DNA from: an uncultured Flavobacteriaceae bacterium
Lineage (GTDB): Bacteria; Bacteroidota; Bacteroidia; Flavobacteriales; Flavobacteriaceae
Assembly (NCBI GenBank): GCA_937901915.1
Contig: CALGUD010000126.1
Span: forward strand, 1 to 39,694
DNA: 39,694 nucleotides
Reading direction: 5' to 3'
Both the position numbers and the translations under genes were made by a program. Positions 9,303 to 18,454 of the stretch are shown piece by piece (position 1 is the stretch's first letter; each line of letters begins with the position of its first letter). The notes under the pieces were generated by a model, which saw only the letters and a program-made list of their open reading frames with translations, was not told the DNA's origin and searched no databases.

Positions 9303-12221
9303 TTATTTACTTAAATAAATCCTCCCTTGTTTAGGCTGTAAATTGTTTTTATTGTAGTTAAGTACAAAAAAGTAAACTCCGCTTGTCGATTCACCTCCCG
9401 ACCGGTTATTTCTACCGTCCCATTCTGGTTGGTTCCTGTCACCTTTAAACAGCGATTGGCCATACCTGTTGAAGATCTCCAAAGAATAATCGGGGTAAAA
9501 GAATTCTATATCCGGAATGTAAAACACATCATTTCTCCCATCGCCATTCGGTGAAAATCCGTCAGGAATAAAGAAATCATGTTCTTGAGGGTCACATTCT
9601 GTAAGTATAACCGAGGTTCCCAATCTGCCATTGCTTTCACAGCCGGTAACGGTGTCCACAGCGGCAGCGTAGTAATTTGTTCCTTCTTCAAGTTCCAGGG
9701 AACTGTTAAGCTGAATTCCACCCTCAGCAGCAGTATACCAGACTATATCAAATCCTGATCCGGTTGAAACCTGATCTTCCAGGTCAAGGAGGATAGGATT
9801 ATCTAAGGCACAAAAAAGGTTATCTCCTGTTAGGGTAGGGACCGGAGGGTCTACAACTGTAACATTAACCTGTAGGCGGGTAGCACTTTCGCAACCGCTA
9901 ACAGCTTCAACGGCATAGTAACTATTGCCATCAATTAACGGGGTAGTGGGGTCTATTATATTACCCCCGGATGCACTATCATACCAGGTAAGTTGGCCTC
10001 CTTCTGTTGATGCATTTAAATTGGCAATTGTGGCATTGTCGCTACCACAAAAAACAGGGTTTGCATCTAATGTAGAAACCAGCCCGGTGGAAATTACCGA
10101 AACAACAACAACGGCCCTTTCTGAACTCTGGCAGGTATTGCTGGCAGTTGTAGAAGTTACATAATAATCTTCTCCGTCAATAAGAACAGTAGATGGATCT
10201 AAAGGAGTAGTCGATGCCATATCTTCATACCAAACCAGGTTTTCTCCAGAGTCTACTGTAACGTCTGAAATTGTTGGTCCGGCAGGCATGTAATTTGTAA
10301 AACAAAATGTTTGGCTGGGATCTAATTCGGGTGGATCAGGGAGGCCATCAATAGAAAAAGTTTCAATTACCTCAAATTCATACTCAGTTCGGCATGGAGT
10401 GGTATCATCTTGAGTGCTTCTAATCGCAACTTCATAATCGCCTGCCGTTAATGTAGTGATATCAACCAGGTAACTTGCACTTCCACCTGTAAAAGTGATA
10501 GAGTTATCAATTAGCACTACCGTACTGTTTGTTTCGGTAACCTCATATATAATATTGTATTCACCATCACCAAGATTAGGTGCATTTACCAAAATTTCTA
10601 TTCTTGTAGCATCACATTCGTTGTCAACTACCATTTGTAAATCAATATCCTCCGGTATCGGCCTTACTGAAAAGGAAGAAGTCATGCAGGGTATGTCAAG
10701 CAGAGAAGGTTGTTGTATGTCTATAGAATGTGTGCCGCTATTATCTGTGATTTGTAATAAGGATGAATCTATGCTAAAAGCTCCTTCTCCGTTTACGAAA
10801 GTGATGGGGTCTGTAACAATATTTGTTGTACCCGATAATGGGTCCGTTAAAGTATATGTAATTGTAAAGGTTTCATTAGATAGATTTCCTGTGTCATCAA
10901 GTATATTTTGAAGCAACACGTCTGCATTCTCTCCAAGACAGATATTTTCAATTGTAATTTCGGGATCAAAAATTATAAAAGGCTCAGTAGAAGTGTCAAG
11001 TTGTATATCACAATGTTCAGTAAGTTCGTCGTTAACAATATCTGTTATAACGGCTGAATACATGCCGCTTTCTGCAAAGGGTGAAATAGGCAATGAGAAA
11101 TTTCCGTTTCTTATTGTAACGTTATCTAAATTAACAGTATTGAATAAAATATCGTTTTCATCGTATATTTCATAAGTAACACTGTAGAGTTCATCAAATA
11201 AATTATTAGGCAATAAACCTGTGTCATAACTAAAGTTTAATGTTAAGGATGAATTAACACATGCATTAGCAATGTTTGCAGTACCGGAAAGTGTATGTTC
11301 TTCTTCGATAAAAACTACCACAGTTGAAAATTCTTCAGAACATGTCCCGTGTGAGGGGTAAACTCTATAAGTAAATGTATATTCTCCATGGCCGAAGGTA
11401 TTATAAATTTCTTCTATATTAATAGTAGTATCAAAAATGTCTGTTAACTGGCCGGTTCCCTGCTCATCTGTCCAGATACCATTACTGTCTTCATCATCCA
11501 GTTGATCATGAAGGTTCACATTGGTATAAAAGGACATGTCATCAGTTTCACATAAATTTATAGGAGTAGGTGTGCCCGGGTTGGGTGACTTGTGTACTTC
11601 CAGTACCACCGTTGCAAATTCAGATGCACAACTCTCTACCTGTTCAACAGTATAGGTAAAGGTATATATACCGGGTTGGGCAATAGTCGCATTAAAATAA
11701 TAGTCGTCATAAAGCGCTCCGGATGGGTCAACAGTTGTAGTTTCTTCCCATAAACCATTTATATCTGCGGCTATATTAATACTTTCATTGTCCAAAAAAG
11801 TGAACATATTAACAGCCGAGTCGTCTGAGCAGGCATTGGCACCACCCAATACATTATCTTCACCTGGATAACCTCCCAGGTTAATGGTTACCGTTGCACT
11901 TTCGCCGCATAAAGGATTTGTATACGTAAAAATATGTTCACCAAATCTTCGTATCTCCCATAAATCTACAAAGGGACCGGTTAATGCACCATTGTTTATC
12001 GGGTTATTGCTTGTCCAGGTTCCCCCCGGATCCGGAGTCCCGCCTAAAGCATCAAATAAATCAAACATCTGATTATTGGTGTCCAGTTCCTTATCGCAAA
12101 CGTCTACAGTTGCATCTGTCCCGGCACACTGGGCATGAAGGGTATTTGAATAGATAAATGAAAATATAAATACAAAAAATAAAATTTTCACCTTACTATA
12201 GCAGAGGTAAAGTTTTGGCAT
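9303..12221 (-). CDS. Ig-like surface protein with type B (gliding-associated) T9SS sorting domain
   Basis: The protein is 972 aa. A signal peptide (SFIYSNTLHAQ, followed by C-A-G) leads into about 600 residues of beta-rich, Cys-containing modules (words such as GGTWTSNN, GIYTFTYTVEQ, GEYTFTYRVYP). Then come three Ig-like modules of about 70 residues (roughly 650-885) that share the pattern FC-x(n)-WY-x(n)-L-x-x-G-x-x-YY. The last 90 residues are a type B sorting domain: FFIPDGFSPNGDGRNDVFYI, then LEIFNRYGQSLFKG, W-D-G-R and GVYFFVLNY. Such domains direct export by the type IX system. It is the first gene of an operon with PorP/SprF and OmpA-like genes. The likely role is a cell-surface or secreted adhesin; the ligand is unknown. 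Confidence 0.9.
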   Translation of the reverse strand: MPKLYLCYSKVKILFFVFIFSFIYSNTLHAQCAGTDATVDVCDKELDTNNQMFDLFDALGGTPDPGGTWTSNNPINNGALTGPFVDLWEIRRFGEHIFTYTNPLCGESATVTINLGGYPGEDNVLGGANACSDDSAVNMFTFLDNESINIAADINGLWEETTTVDPSGALYDDYYFNATIAQPGIYTFTYTVEQVESCASEFATVVLEVHKSPNPGTPTPINLCETDDMSFYTNVNLHDQLDDEDSNGIWTDEQGTGQLTDIFDTTINIEEIYNTFGHGEYTFTYRVYPSHGTCSEEFSTVVVFIEEEHTLSGTANIANACVNSSLTLNFSYDTGLLPNNLFDELYSVTYEIYDENDILFNTVNLDNVTIRNGNFSLPISPFAESGMYSAVITDIVNDELTEHCDIQLDTSTEPFIIFDPEITIENICLGENADVLLQNILDDTGNLSNETFTITYTLTDPLSGTTNIVTDPITFVNGEGAFSIDSSLLQITDNSGTHSIDIQQPSLLDIPCMTSSFSVRPIPEDIDLQMVVDNECDATRIEILVNAPNLGDGEYNIIYEVTETNSTVVLIDNSITFTGGSASYLVDITTLTAGDYEVAIRSTQDDTTPCRTEYEFEVIETFSIDGLPDPPELDPSQTFCFTNYMPAGPTISDVTVDSGENLVWYEDMASTTPLDPSTVLIDGEDYYVTSTTASNTCQSSERAVVVVSVISTGLVSTLDANPVFCGSDNATIANLNASTEGGQLTWYDSASGGNIIDPTTPLIDGNSYYAVEAVSGCESATRLQVNVTVVDPPVPTLTGDNLFCALDNPILLDLEDQVSTGSGFDIVWYTAAEGGIQLNSSLELEEGTNYYAAAVDTVTGCESNGRLGTSVILTECDPQEHDFFIPDGFSPNGDGRNDVFYIPDIEFFYPDYSLEIFNRYGQSLFKGDRNQPEWDGRNNRSGGESTSGVYFFVLNYNKNNLQPKQGRIYLSK

Positions 12222-12342
12222 AAATTTATTTGTTAGGGGTCAAATTTTAAGAATTATGGGTGTAAATTCGTAAACTTGACTGTTGCAATGGACAAAACAA
12301 CGTTTTTTATCATCAATATACAAGTTTTTTTAACATATTTTT

Positions 12343-13245
12343 ATGATATTTCTTTCAATTTTCACGAAAAAACTTACGCCCCTACTTTTTATTCTTATGT
12401 GCATGCAGTATTCTCATTGCCAGGAAGATGTCGCTAAAAGTGTCGTGTCGTTGATAGATACTAAGGAATATAAAAAAGCGGAATCAAAATTAAAAGCCGA
12501 GCTTTTAAGAAAAGAGAATGAAGAACTCACTGAATTATTGGGTGATGTGTATGGGCATCAGCGAAAATGGACGGAGGCTAAAAATGAATATAAAAAGCTG
12601 GTAGAGAAAGATCCTGAAAATGCCGATTACCATTATAAATATGGAGGTGTATTGGGCATGATGGCCTTAAAAAACAAGTTAAAGGGATTAGTGTTAATTG
12701 ATGATGTGAAGCGTGCATTTACAAAAGCTGCACTTCTTGACCCTAAGCATATTAATGTGCGTTGGGCTTTGGTGGAACTATATATACAACTTCCGGGCTT
12801 TGTTGGTGGGAGTGTTAAAAAAGCAGAAATTTATGCTGAAGAACTTGACAAAATTAAACCCATAGAAGGATTACTTGCTAAAGGGTACATAGCCGATTAT
12901 GAAGAAAAGGAAGATGAGGCAGAGAAATATTACTTAAAGGCTATGGAATACATTCACACCATTAATGAAGAATATCCAAGAAATAATATTAATTATCAGA
13001 TCGGAAAAATTGCAGCTAATTATCGCATGAATTTAAATGAAGGCCTTATACATCTCAACAGGTTTATTAAAAACCACTCATCGTCAGATAATGTATCTTT
13101 GGATTGGATCTATTATCAAATGGCCAGGATATTCAGACATAAAAAAGATAAAAATAATGCTTTAATTAACATAGAAAAAGCACTTGCTATACGTTCTGAT
13201 TTTGAAGAGGCGGTTAAGGAAAAGAAACTTATTGAAAAATTATGA
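12343..13245 (+). CDS. Exported tetratricopeptide-repeat protein
   Basis: The protein is 300 aa. It begins with a hydrophobic export signal (about residues 10-26, FILMCMQYSHC-Q); Cys 26 has no good lipobox, so cleavage by signal peptidase I is more likely. The rest is helical with several TPR-like units: AKNEYKKLVEKDPENADYHY near 80, AFTKAALLDPKHINVRWALV near 125, AEKYYLKAMEYI near 200, and a last unit near 280 (NALINIEKALAIRSDFEEAV). It is transcribed away from the adhesin operon across a 121-base divergent spacer and is followed by a 217-base repeat-like spacer, so it is probably monocistronic. Specific function unknown; TPR proteins usually act as scaffolds. Confidence 0.75.
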   Translation: MIFLSIFTKKLTPLLFILMCMQYSHCQEDVAKSVVSLIDTKEYKKAESKLKAELLRKENEELTELLGDVYGHQRKWTEAKNEYKKLVEKDPENADYHYKYGGVLGMMALKNKLKGLVLIDDVKRAFTKAALLDPKHINVRWALVELYIQLPGFVGGSVKKAEIYAEELDKIKPIEGLLAKGYIADYEEKEDEAEKYYLKAMEYIHTINEEYPRNNINYQIGKIAANYRMNLNEGLIHLNRFIKNHSSSDNVSLDWIYYQMARIFRHKKDKNNALINIEKALAIRSDFEEAVKEKKLIEKL

Positions 13246-13440
13246 GTTGGATGTCCGGTGTCGGGTGTCTGATGACGGATGCTTAATTTTGGATTTCTGA
13301 TTGAGGATTTAAATAAATTCCAAGTACCAAAAGAGAATAACCCAATTAAACGATTACACGATTCAACAGAAAGCAAAATCCAATTAACAACCGCACGATT
13401 AAACAAGAACTTTTCGCAAATCCAATGATCATTTTTATAT
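13246..13440. repeat. Degenerate short-word repeat spacer
   Basis: This gene-free stretch is made of recurring short words: GGTGTCGGGTGTCTGATGACGGATG near 13257-13281 (variants of a TGTCGG unit), TTGGATTTCTGATTGAGGATTT near 13289 (variants of GGATTT), and AAACGATTACACGATT with CGCACGATTAAAC (variants of ACGATTA). No frame is coding-like. It resembles the degenerate micro-repeat spacers found between genes in many Flavobacteriaceae. Confidence 0.5.
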
Positions 13441-13462
13441 TTACAGGATATATAACTTGTAA

Positions 13463-14827
13463 ATGAGTCTACACAGAATACATTTTATTGCAATTGGAGG
13501 AGCTGCAATGCATAATTTAGCCTTAGCACTACACAAAAAAGGATATAAAGTAACCGGAAGCGATGATGCTATATTTGAACCTTCTAAATCCAGGTTAGAG
13601 TCCAAAGGTTTGCTGCCCGAAAAGTTTGGTTGGTTTCCGGACAAAATAACTAAAGATATTGATGCTATTATACTTGGAATGCACGCTAAACCGGATAATG
13701 ACGAACTGTTAAAGGCACAGGAGTTAGGTTTACAAATTTACTCATATCCGGAGTTTTTATATGAGCAATCCAGGTATAAAACTCGTGTTGTTATTGGTGG
13801 AAGTCACGGAAAGACAACAATAACATCTATGATTTTGCATGTGCTGAATTATCATCATGTTGAGGTAGATTATATGGTAGGTGCCCAGCTCGAAGGGTTT
13901 GATACCATGGTACATCTTACCGAAGAAAACGATTTTATTGTGCTGGAAGGTGATGAATATCTTTCATCTCCTATAGACAGAAGGCCTAAATTTCATTTAT
14001 ATAAACCTAACATAGCATTATTGAGTGGTATAGCATGGGATCATATCAATGTTTTTCCAACGTATGATAATTATGTTGAGCAATTCAAAATATTCATCGA
14101 TAATATTATTGATGGAGGCATAATAGTTTATAATGAAGAAGATGAAGAGGTTAAACGAATTGTAGAGGCATCCGTGAACCCCATCAGGAAGCATTCATAT
14201 ATAACTCCTGAATATTCGGTTAAAGACGGTATTACTTTATTAGATACCCCGGAAGGCTCAATGCCGGTAGAGATTTTCGGAAAACATAATTTAAACAATT
14301 TAGCCGGGGCAAAATGGATATGCCAGCACATGGGTGTTGACGAAGCAGAATTTTATGAAGCCATTGCTACATTTAAAGGAGCATCTAAAAGGATGGAGAA
14401 AATTGCAGAAAATAAACAATCTGTTATTTTTAAAGATTTTGCACATTCACCCAGTAAAGTTGCTGCTACAACCACAGCGGTAAAAAATCAGTTTCCCGCA
14501 CGTGAATTGATTGCTTGTTTGGAGTTGCATACCTACAGTAGTTTAAATGATGAATTTTTACAGGAATACAAAGGAGCATTAGATGATGCCGATGTAGCTG
14601 TAGTATTTTATTCTCCAGAGGCGGTTAAAATAAAACAGCTCAAAGAAGTGACCCGGCAACAAATAGGAGATGCTTTTCAGAGGGAAGATTTGATTATCTA
14701 TACAAATCCGCATGAATTTAAAGCGTATATTTTTAAATTGGACTTAAAGAATAAATCACTGCTACTCATGAGTAGTGGCAATTATGGAGGATTAGACTTT
14801 GAAGAGGTAAAGCAACTGGTAGATTAA
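13463..14827 (+). CDS. mpl: UDP-N-acetylmuramate:L-alanyl-gamma-D-glutamyl-meso-diaminopimelate ligase
   Basis: Mpl is a cytoplasmic Mur-ligase relative that recycles the murein tripeptide by joining it to UDP-MurNAc with ATP. The 454-aa length fits. Visible: an N-terminal Rossmann-like motif (FIAIGGAAMHNLALALHKKG, then TGSD), the ATP P-loop GGSHGKTT at about 112-119, the central-domain words VLEGDEY and WDHINVFPTYDNY, HNLNNLAGA, and the C-terminal FKDFAHSPSKV that corresponds to the DFAHHP motif of Mpl. The GGAAMHNLA N-terminus points to Mpl rather than MurC (GIGGxGMSGIA). The start ATG directly precedes the Rossmann strand. The gene ends in a 4-base overlap with the convergent DUF1569 gene. 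Confidence 0.9.
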   Translation: MSLHRIHFIAIGGAAMHNLALALHKKGYKVTGSDDAIFEPSKSRLESKGLLPEKFGWFPDKITKDIDAIILGMHAKPDNDELLKAQELGLQIYSYPEFLYEQSRYKTRVVIGGSHGKTTITSMILHVLNYHHVEVDYMVGAQLEGFDTMVHLTEENDFIVLEGDEYLSSPIDRRPKFHLYKPNIALLSGIAWDHINVFPTYDNYVEQFKIFIDNIIDGGIIVYNEEDEEVKRIVEASVNPIRKHSYITPEYSVKDGITLLDTPEGSMPVEIFGKHNLNNLAGAKWICQHMGVDEAEFYEAIATFKGASKRMEKIAENKQSVIFKDFAHSPSKVAATTTAVKNQFPARELIACLELHTYSSLNDEFLQEYKGALDDADVAVVFYSPEAVKIKQLKEVTRQQIGDAFQREDLIIYTNPHEFKAYIFKLDLKNKSLLLMSSGNYGGLDFEEVKQLVD

Positions 14828-15267
14828 ACTCCGAACTGCCTTAAATGATGGTCCAAATGTTTGTATTGCATTTTACCCCATTGTTCATGCGTAAATTCTC
14901 CAAATAAGGGATGCGGATTCCAGTTATCCCTGGTTTTTAATACATGAAAATTTGTAACTAATTGTTTAAGAACAACTATTTCTTCTTCAAAATTTTTTGG
15001 TTCCACAGCTTTTAATTTAGGTGCTGTTGGTAAGTTTTTTCTTAAAGGGCTGTCACTATACATAGCCTTTTTAATAAACCATTTGGCCAGGAGGTTAGGA
15101 GCCTTTTTATAATCAACATTTTCTATGGCAATCTGTAAAGGACCCTGACAATGCCAAGCTATTTGGCCAACTGACATTTTGCCCCAGGTTGGCTTTGTGT
15201 CTTTATTCAGCAAACTTAAACGGTTAATAATTTCGTTATAATTATTTTCTTCAAAAAGAGATTTCAT
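14824..15267 (-). CDS. DUF1569 / DinB-like putative metal-binding protein
   Basis: This small cytoplasmic protein (147 aa) has no signal peptide. It has the DUF1569 look: an early helix with W-G-K-M-S-V-G-Q-I-A-W-H-C, and a C-terminal HPLFGEFTHEQWGKMQYKHLDHHLRQF segment (given here in parts: HPLFGEFTHEQW and KHLDHHLRQF). The histidines in WHC and KHLDHH sit where the DinB-like four-helix fold binds metal. No enzymatic role is established for the family. It is convergent with mpl (stop codons overlap by 4 bases) and divergent from radC across 64 bases. Confidence 0.75.
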   Translation of the reverse strand: MKSLFEENNYNEIINRLSLLNKDTKPTWGKMSVGQIAWHCQGPLQIAIENVDYKKAPNLLAKWFIKKAMYSDSPLRKNLPTAPKLKAVEPKNFEEEIVVLKQLVTNFHVLKTRDNWNPHPLFGEFTHEQWGKMQYKHLDHHLRQFGV

Positions 15268-15331
15268 TTGTTATGCTAATTTATTTTAATTCAAATTACA
15301 ATAATTTTTTTAACTTTCTTATCTTTATTTC

Positions 15332-16030
15332 ATGCAAGAAAAAACAACAAGTTTTTCAATAAAAAACTGGAAAGAAGATGACCGGCCTCGAGAAAAACTT
15401 TCCAATAAAGGAAGGGTTACCCTATCGGATGCAGAGTTAATTGCAATTTTAATTGGTAGCGGAAACCGGGATGAGTCTGCCGTTTGTTTGGCAAAACGTA
15501 TCCTGGCTTCGGTAAACAATAATTTAAACGCCTTAGGCAGGCTTACACTAAACCAATTAATGCAGTTTAAAGGAATTGGCGAAGCAAAAGCAGTAACCAT
15601 AGCTGCGGCATTAGAGCTGGGAAGGCGTAGAAGGGCAGAAGAGGCCTTGCAGCAAATAAAAATAAATAGCAGTGCTTCAGTATTTGAATTTATGCAGCCA
15701 ATCATAGGTGAATTACCACATGAAGAATTTTGGATAATATACCTGAATAACTCCCATAAAATTATCCAAACCTCCCAGCTGAGCAAAGGTGGAATAACCG
15801 GAACACTGGTAGATGTGCGTTTAGCATTAAAAATAGCCCTCGAAGTCGGAGCTACTTCTATTATTCTTACTCACAATCATCCTTCAGGTACCCTAAAACC
15901 CAGCGAAGCCGATAAAAAACTTACCCAAAGACTTAAAGTTGCATCAGAAAGTTTAGATATTAAAGTGTTAGACCATTTAATTATAACTGAAAAAACGTAT
16001 TTTAGCTTTGCAGATCAAAGCCTACTCTAA
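15332..16030 (+). CDS. radC: RadC family JAB/JAMM domain protein
   Basis: The 232-aa length is typical of the RadC (UPF0758) family. Order: N-terminal RadC signature (DDRPREKLSNKG, DAELIAILIGSG), a helix-hairpin-helix near 81 (GIGEAKAVTIAAALELGRRR), then the JAMM metalloprotease-like domain with a complete H-x-H-x7-S-x2-D ligand set (H181, H183, S191, D194, in THNHPSG...KPSEAD). The old link to DNA repair is doubtful; the biochemical role is unsettled. A near-consensus -7 box (TATCTTTA, 15320-15327; last base deviates from TAnnTTTG) lies only 4 bases before the ATG, so the mRNA may be almost leaderless. Its stop TAA overlaps the next ATG by one base (TAATG), which gives an operon with the following two genes. 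Confidence 0.92.
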   Translation: MQEKTTSFSIKNWKEDDRPREKLSNKGRVTLSDAELIAILIGSGNRDESAVCLAKRILASVNNNLNALGRLTLNQLMQFKGIGEAKAVTIAAALELGRRRRAEEALQQIKINSSASVFEFMQPIIGELPHEEFWIIYLNNSHKIIQTSQLSKGGITGTLVDVRLALKIALEVGATSIILTHNHPSGTLKPSEADKKLTQRLKVASESLDIKVLDHLIITEKTYFSFADQSLL

Positions 16031-17313
16031 TGTTTTTAATCTTTACTCACAAGATTACCCCTCGGTTTTCATATATCATGAAGCATATTTTTAATAAAAT
16101 GCTTTTGATTGATGTTAATTTCACTACCACACTGGAAGATTTTATATCTCATTCGGGCCCTAAGCTGACCTATACAAAACAAGCATTACAAAACGAATTT
16201 TTTGTAATGAGCAACAATTTACTTTTTGAACAGGGAATATCAGATTTTGAAGTAAATATTAGCAAGTGGGAGGGTGTACCATGTTTTTTTCAAACCAATG
16301 AAAGAAGTAATTTACCTTTTGATATTTTTGCAGCTTCATTTTATTTATTAAGCAGGTATGAAGAATATTTGCCACATGTAAAAGACCATCATAACCGATA
16401 TCCTTATACCGAAAGTATCGCATACAAAAATGATTTTTTAAAATTGCCTGTTGTTGATATATGGATTGTTAAGTTTAAAAAGTTATTATTAGAAAAGTTT
16501 CCCGATATAGTTTTTCCAGAGAAAAAATTTATGCAAATTAACCTTATTGATGTTGCTTCCGCATATAACTTTAGAAAGAAAGGAATAATGCGGTCCATAG
16601 GTGGAGCTTTCTCGGATATTTTTTCCTTACAATTTAAGCAGGTTTATTACAGGCTTATAGTTTTAATGAGGTTTAAAAAAGATCCTTATGATAATTTTAA
16701 AGAACTGATTGAACTCTATAAAACATATAATATAGAAACTATTTTTTTCTTTTTAATGTCAGAGTATTCGGTTTATGATAAGAATATCTCCTATAACAAT
16801 CCACAATTCAGATCACTGGTTAAATCTGTCGCAGATTATTGTATAGTTTCACTCATGTCCTCCTATAAAGGGGTGGATGACCTCAATACCTTAAAAGATG
16901 AAAGGCTTAGGTTGACAGAACTAATAAATAGGCCTGTTAAAAGAATAAGATTGCGATATTTCAGGTTAAATATTCCATATTCTTATCGTTCCCTTACCGA
17001 TGCTGAATTTGATGAAGATTTCTCTATGGGTTATAGTGACGTTATAGGATTCAGAGCCGGCACCTTTACACAATTTAATTTTTATGATATAAGTTTTGAA
17101 GAACGGTTGCCGATTAAAGTAAATCCATTTTGTATTTGCGATGTGGCTATAAGAAAAAACAAAGAATCTGACTTATTATCTAAAATTTTTGAAATGAAGA
17201 AACTGGTAAAAGATTTAAAAGGAACTTTTATTACCGTATTTTCAAATAAAAATTTAAATTTTGAGGAGGAAACCAACACAACCATTCTTTTTAAGGAACT
17301 ACTAAAAGATTAA
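16030..17313 (+). CDS. Polysaccharide-deacetylase-like protein (DUF7033-type N-terminus), catalytic motifs not conserved
   Basis: The protein is 427 aa and shares the stop/start TAATG with radC. The N-terminus FLIFTHKITPRFSYIMKHIF and the segment LPFDIFAASFYLLSRYEEYL are those of a Bacteroidota family usually annotated as polysaccharide deacetylase and commonly found after radC. This supports the start at 16030. The C-terminal half keeps family landmarks (MGYSDVIGFRAGTFTQFNFYD), but the position that should hold the NodB Asp-x-Asp motif reads IDVASAY and the expected metal-binding His site reads VSLMSSY. The protein may therefore be a non-catalytic member. No signal peptide or membrane span is evident. 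The next gene begins 3 bases after its stop. Confidence 0.75.
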   Translation: MFLIFTHKITPRFSYIMKHIFNKMLLIDVNFTTTLEDFISHSGPKLTYTKQALQNEFFVMSNNLLFEQGISDFEVNISKWEGVPCFFQTNERSNLPFDIFAASFYLLSRYEEYLPHVKDHHNRYPYTESIAYKNDFLKLPVVDIWIVKFKKLLLEKFPDIVFPEKKFMQINLIDVASAYNFRKKGIMRSIGGAFSDIFSLQFKQVYYRLIVLMRFKKDPYDNFKELIELYKTYNIETIFFFLMSEYSVYDKNISYNNPQFRSLVKSVADYCIVSLMSSYKGVDDLNTLKDERLRLTELINRPVKRIRLRYFRLNIPYSYRSLTDAEFDEDFSMGYSDVIGFRAGTFTQFNFYDISFEERLPIKVNPFCICDVAIRKNKESDLLSKIFEMKKLVKDLKGTFITVFSNKNLNFEEETNTTILFKELLKD

Positions 17314-17316
17314 GAC

Positions 17317-18000
17317 TTGAAGCCGCATATTACAGATGTTTTTTTTGATTTGGATCATACGCTGTGGGATTTCGATAAAAACTCCAGCCTGGCTTTTAAA
17401 GAAGTGTTTCTTAACAATGGGGTACTTCTTAGTTTAGAGGACTTTTTAAAAGTATATATTCCTAAAAACCTGGAGTTTTGGAAATTATATCAGGAAGACA
17501 GGATATCTAAGGAAAATCTGCGTTATTTAAGATTAAAAGACACATTTGAGGTATTGGGCTATCAGATAGATGATAAGACCATCAATAAGCTCTCTGATGA
17601 TTATCTTTTAAATTTACCTAAAAACAATTATCTGGTTAATAATACTCTAGAAATTTTAGAATACCTTAAACCAAAATACCAACTACATATTATAACGAAT
17701 GGATTTCAGGAAGTTCAAAAGGCAAAATTAGTAAACTCCAAAATCGACCATTTTTTTACGCATATTATAAATGCTGATATGGCCGGGGTTAAAAAACCAA
17801 ATCCACTTATATTTAAAATGGCATTGAATAAAGCAAAAGCAGCACCTGGTAACACCATAATGATCGGAGATAGTTATGAAGCCGATATTATTGGAGCAAG
17901 CAATGTAGGAATGAAAGCAATCCATTTTGAAGTTCATAAAACGAATGTAAAGCATAATGTTTTAATTAATAATTTGTTAGAAATAAAACGGTATCTTTAA
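17317..18000 (+). CDS. yjjG: YjjG family HAD phosphatase (noncanonical pyrimidine nucleotidase)
   Basis: This 227-aa HAD-superfamily hydrolase has all four motifs: DxD at residues 11 and 13 (VFFDLDHTLWDFD), motif II ITNGFQE, motif III Lys in GVKKPNPLIFKMAL, and motif IV MIGDSYEADIIGA. The FFDLDHTLWDFDxNS start and the length match YjjG-type nucleotidases, which dephosphorylate (non)canonical pyrimidine nucleotides as house-cleaning enzymes. Translation appears to begin at TTG (17317), three bases after the upstream stop; no in-frame ATG exists before the catalytic motif. It is the third gene of the radC operon. Confidence 0.85.
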   Translation: MKPHITDVFFDLDHTLWDFDKNSSLAFKEVFLNNGVLLSLEDFLKVYIPKNLEFWKLYQEDRISKENLRYLRLKDTFEVLGYQIDDKTINKLSDDYLLNLPKNNYLVNNTLEILEYLKPKYQLHIITNGFQEVQKAKLVNSKIDHFFTHIINADMAGVKKPNPLIFKMALNKAKAAPGNTIMIGDSYEADIIGASNVGMKAIHFEVHKTNVKHNVLINNLLEIKRYL

Positions 18001-18023
18001 TAGAAACGAAAACCCTCAAGGGA

Positions 18024-18429
18024 ATGAATGTAAGGGTACTGTTCATCCATAATATGCAGAGTATTTTTTTTAGATATTGGAGTGTAAAAGAAATGGATTT
18101 TGATCAGCCTAAAGATTTTGAAGCAACTCCGGCATTAGATACCCGCCTTTATTATTTTGATTTCCCTGTTGTAGAGACCGGTAGTAGGATTATGTTTCAC
18201 TTAGTCTTACAAACGATAGATACCCCAAATGATACACAGGTCGCTAAGGGCGCCACAAGCCACATATACAGTTGATAAATTTTCATTTAAAAATGTAGGT
18301 TTTGGAGTGTCGCTTAATTATAGTAATTTTAATTTTTATACTTTAGCAGACAATTTGTTAGGTTATCAAAATCTGGCTGATACTAAGAGTATCTCTGCTT
18401 AGATCGGATTAAATTATATGAAGCAATAA
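18024..18429 (+). pseudogene. Decayed gene, possible outer-membrane beta-barrel remnant
   Basis: Two coding-like segments lie in different frames. The first (18024-18275) reads MDFDQPKDFEATPALDTRLY and FPVVETGSRIMFHLVLQTID before running into a stop. The frame that starts near 18253 reads PQATYTVDKFSFKNVGFG, then VSLNYSNFNFYTLADNLLGY, reaches an in-frame TAG at 18400-18402, and would end IGLNYMKQ-stop at 18427. This second part looks like the last strands of an outer-membrane barrel. At least one frameshift (near 18250) and one nonsense codon are needed to explain it. I do not recognise the parent gene. It lies directly before another broken gene. Confidence 0.55.
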
Positions 18430-18454
18430 CTTGTTCTCAAAATAACGTTAAAAA

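Noticed and set aside
13116..13406. 96-codon minus-strand frame over the end of the TPR gene and the spacer
   Set aside because: Encoded mostly by micro-repeat spacer and antisense to a real gene; its repeated short words reflect the DNA repeats.
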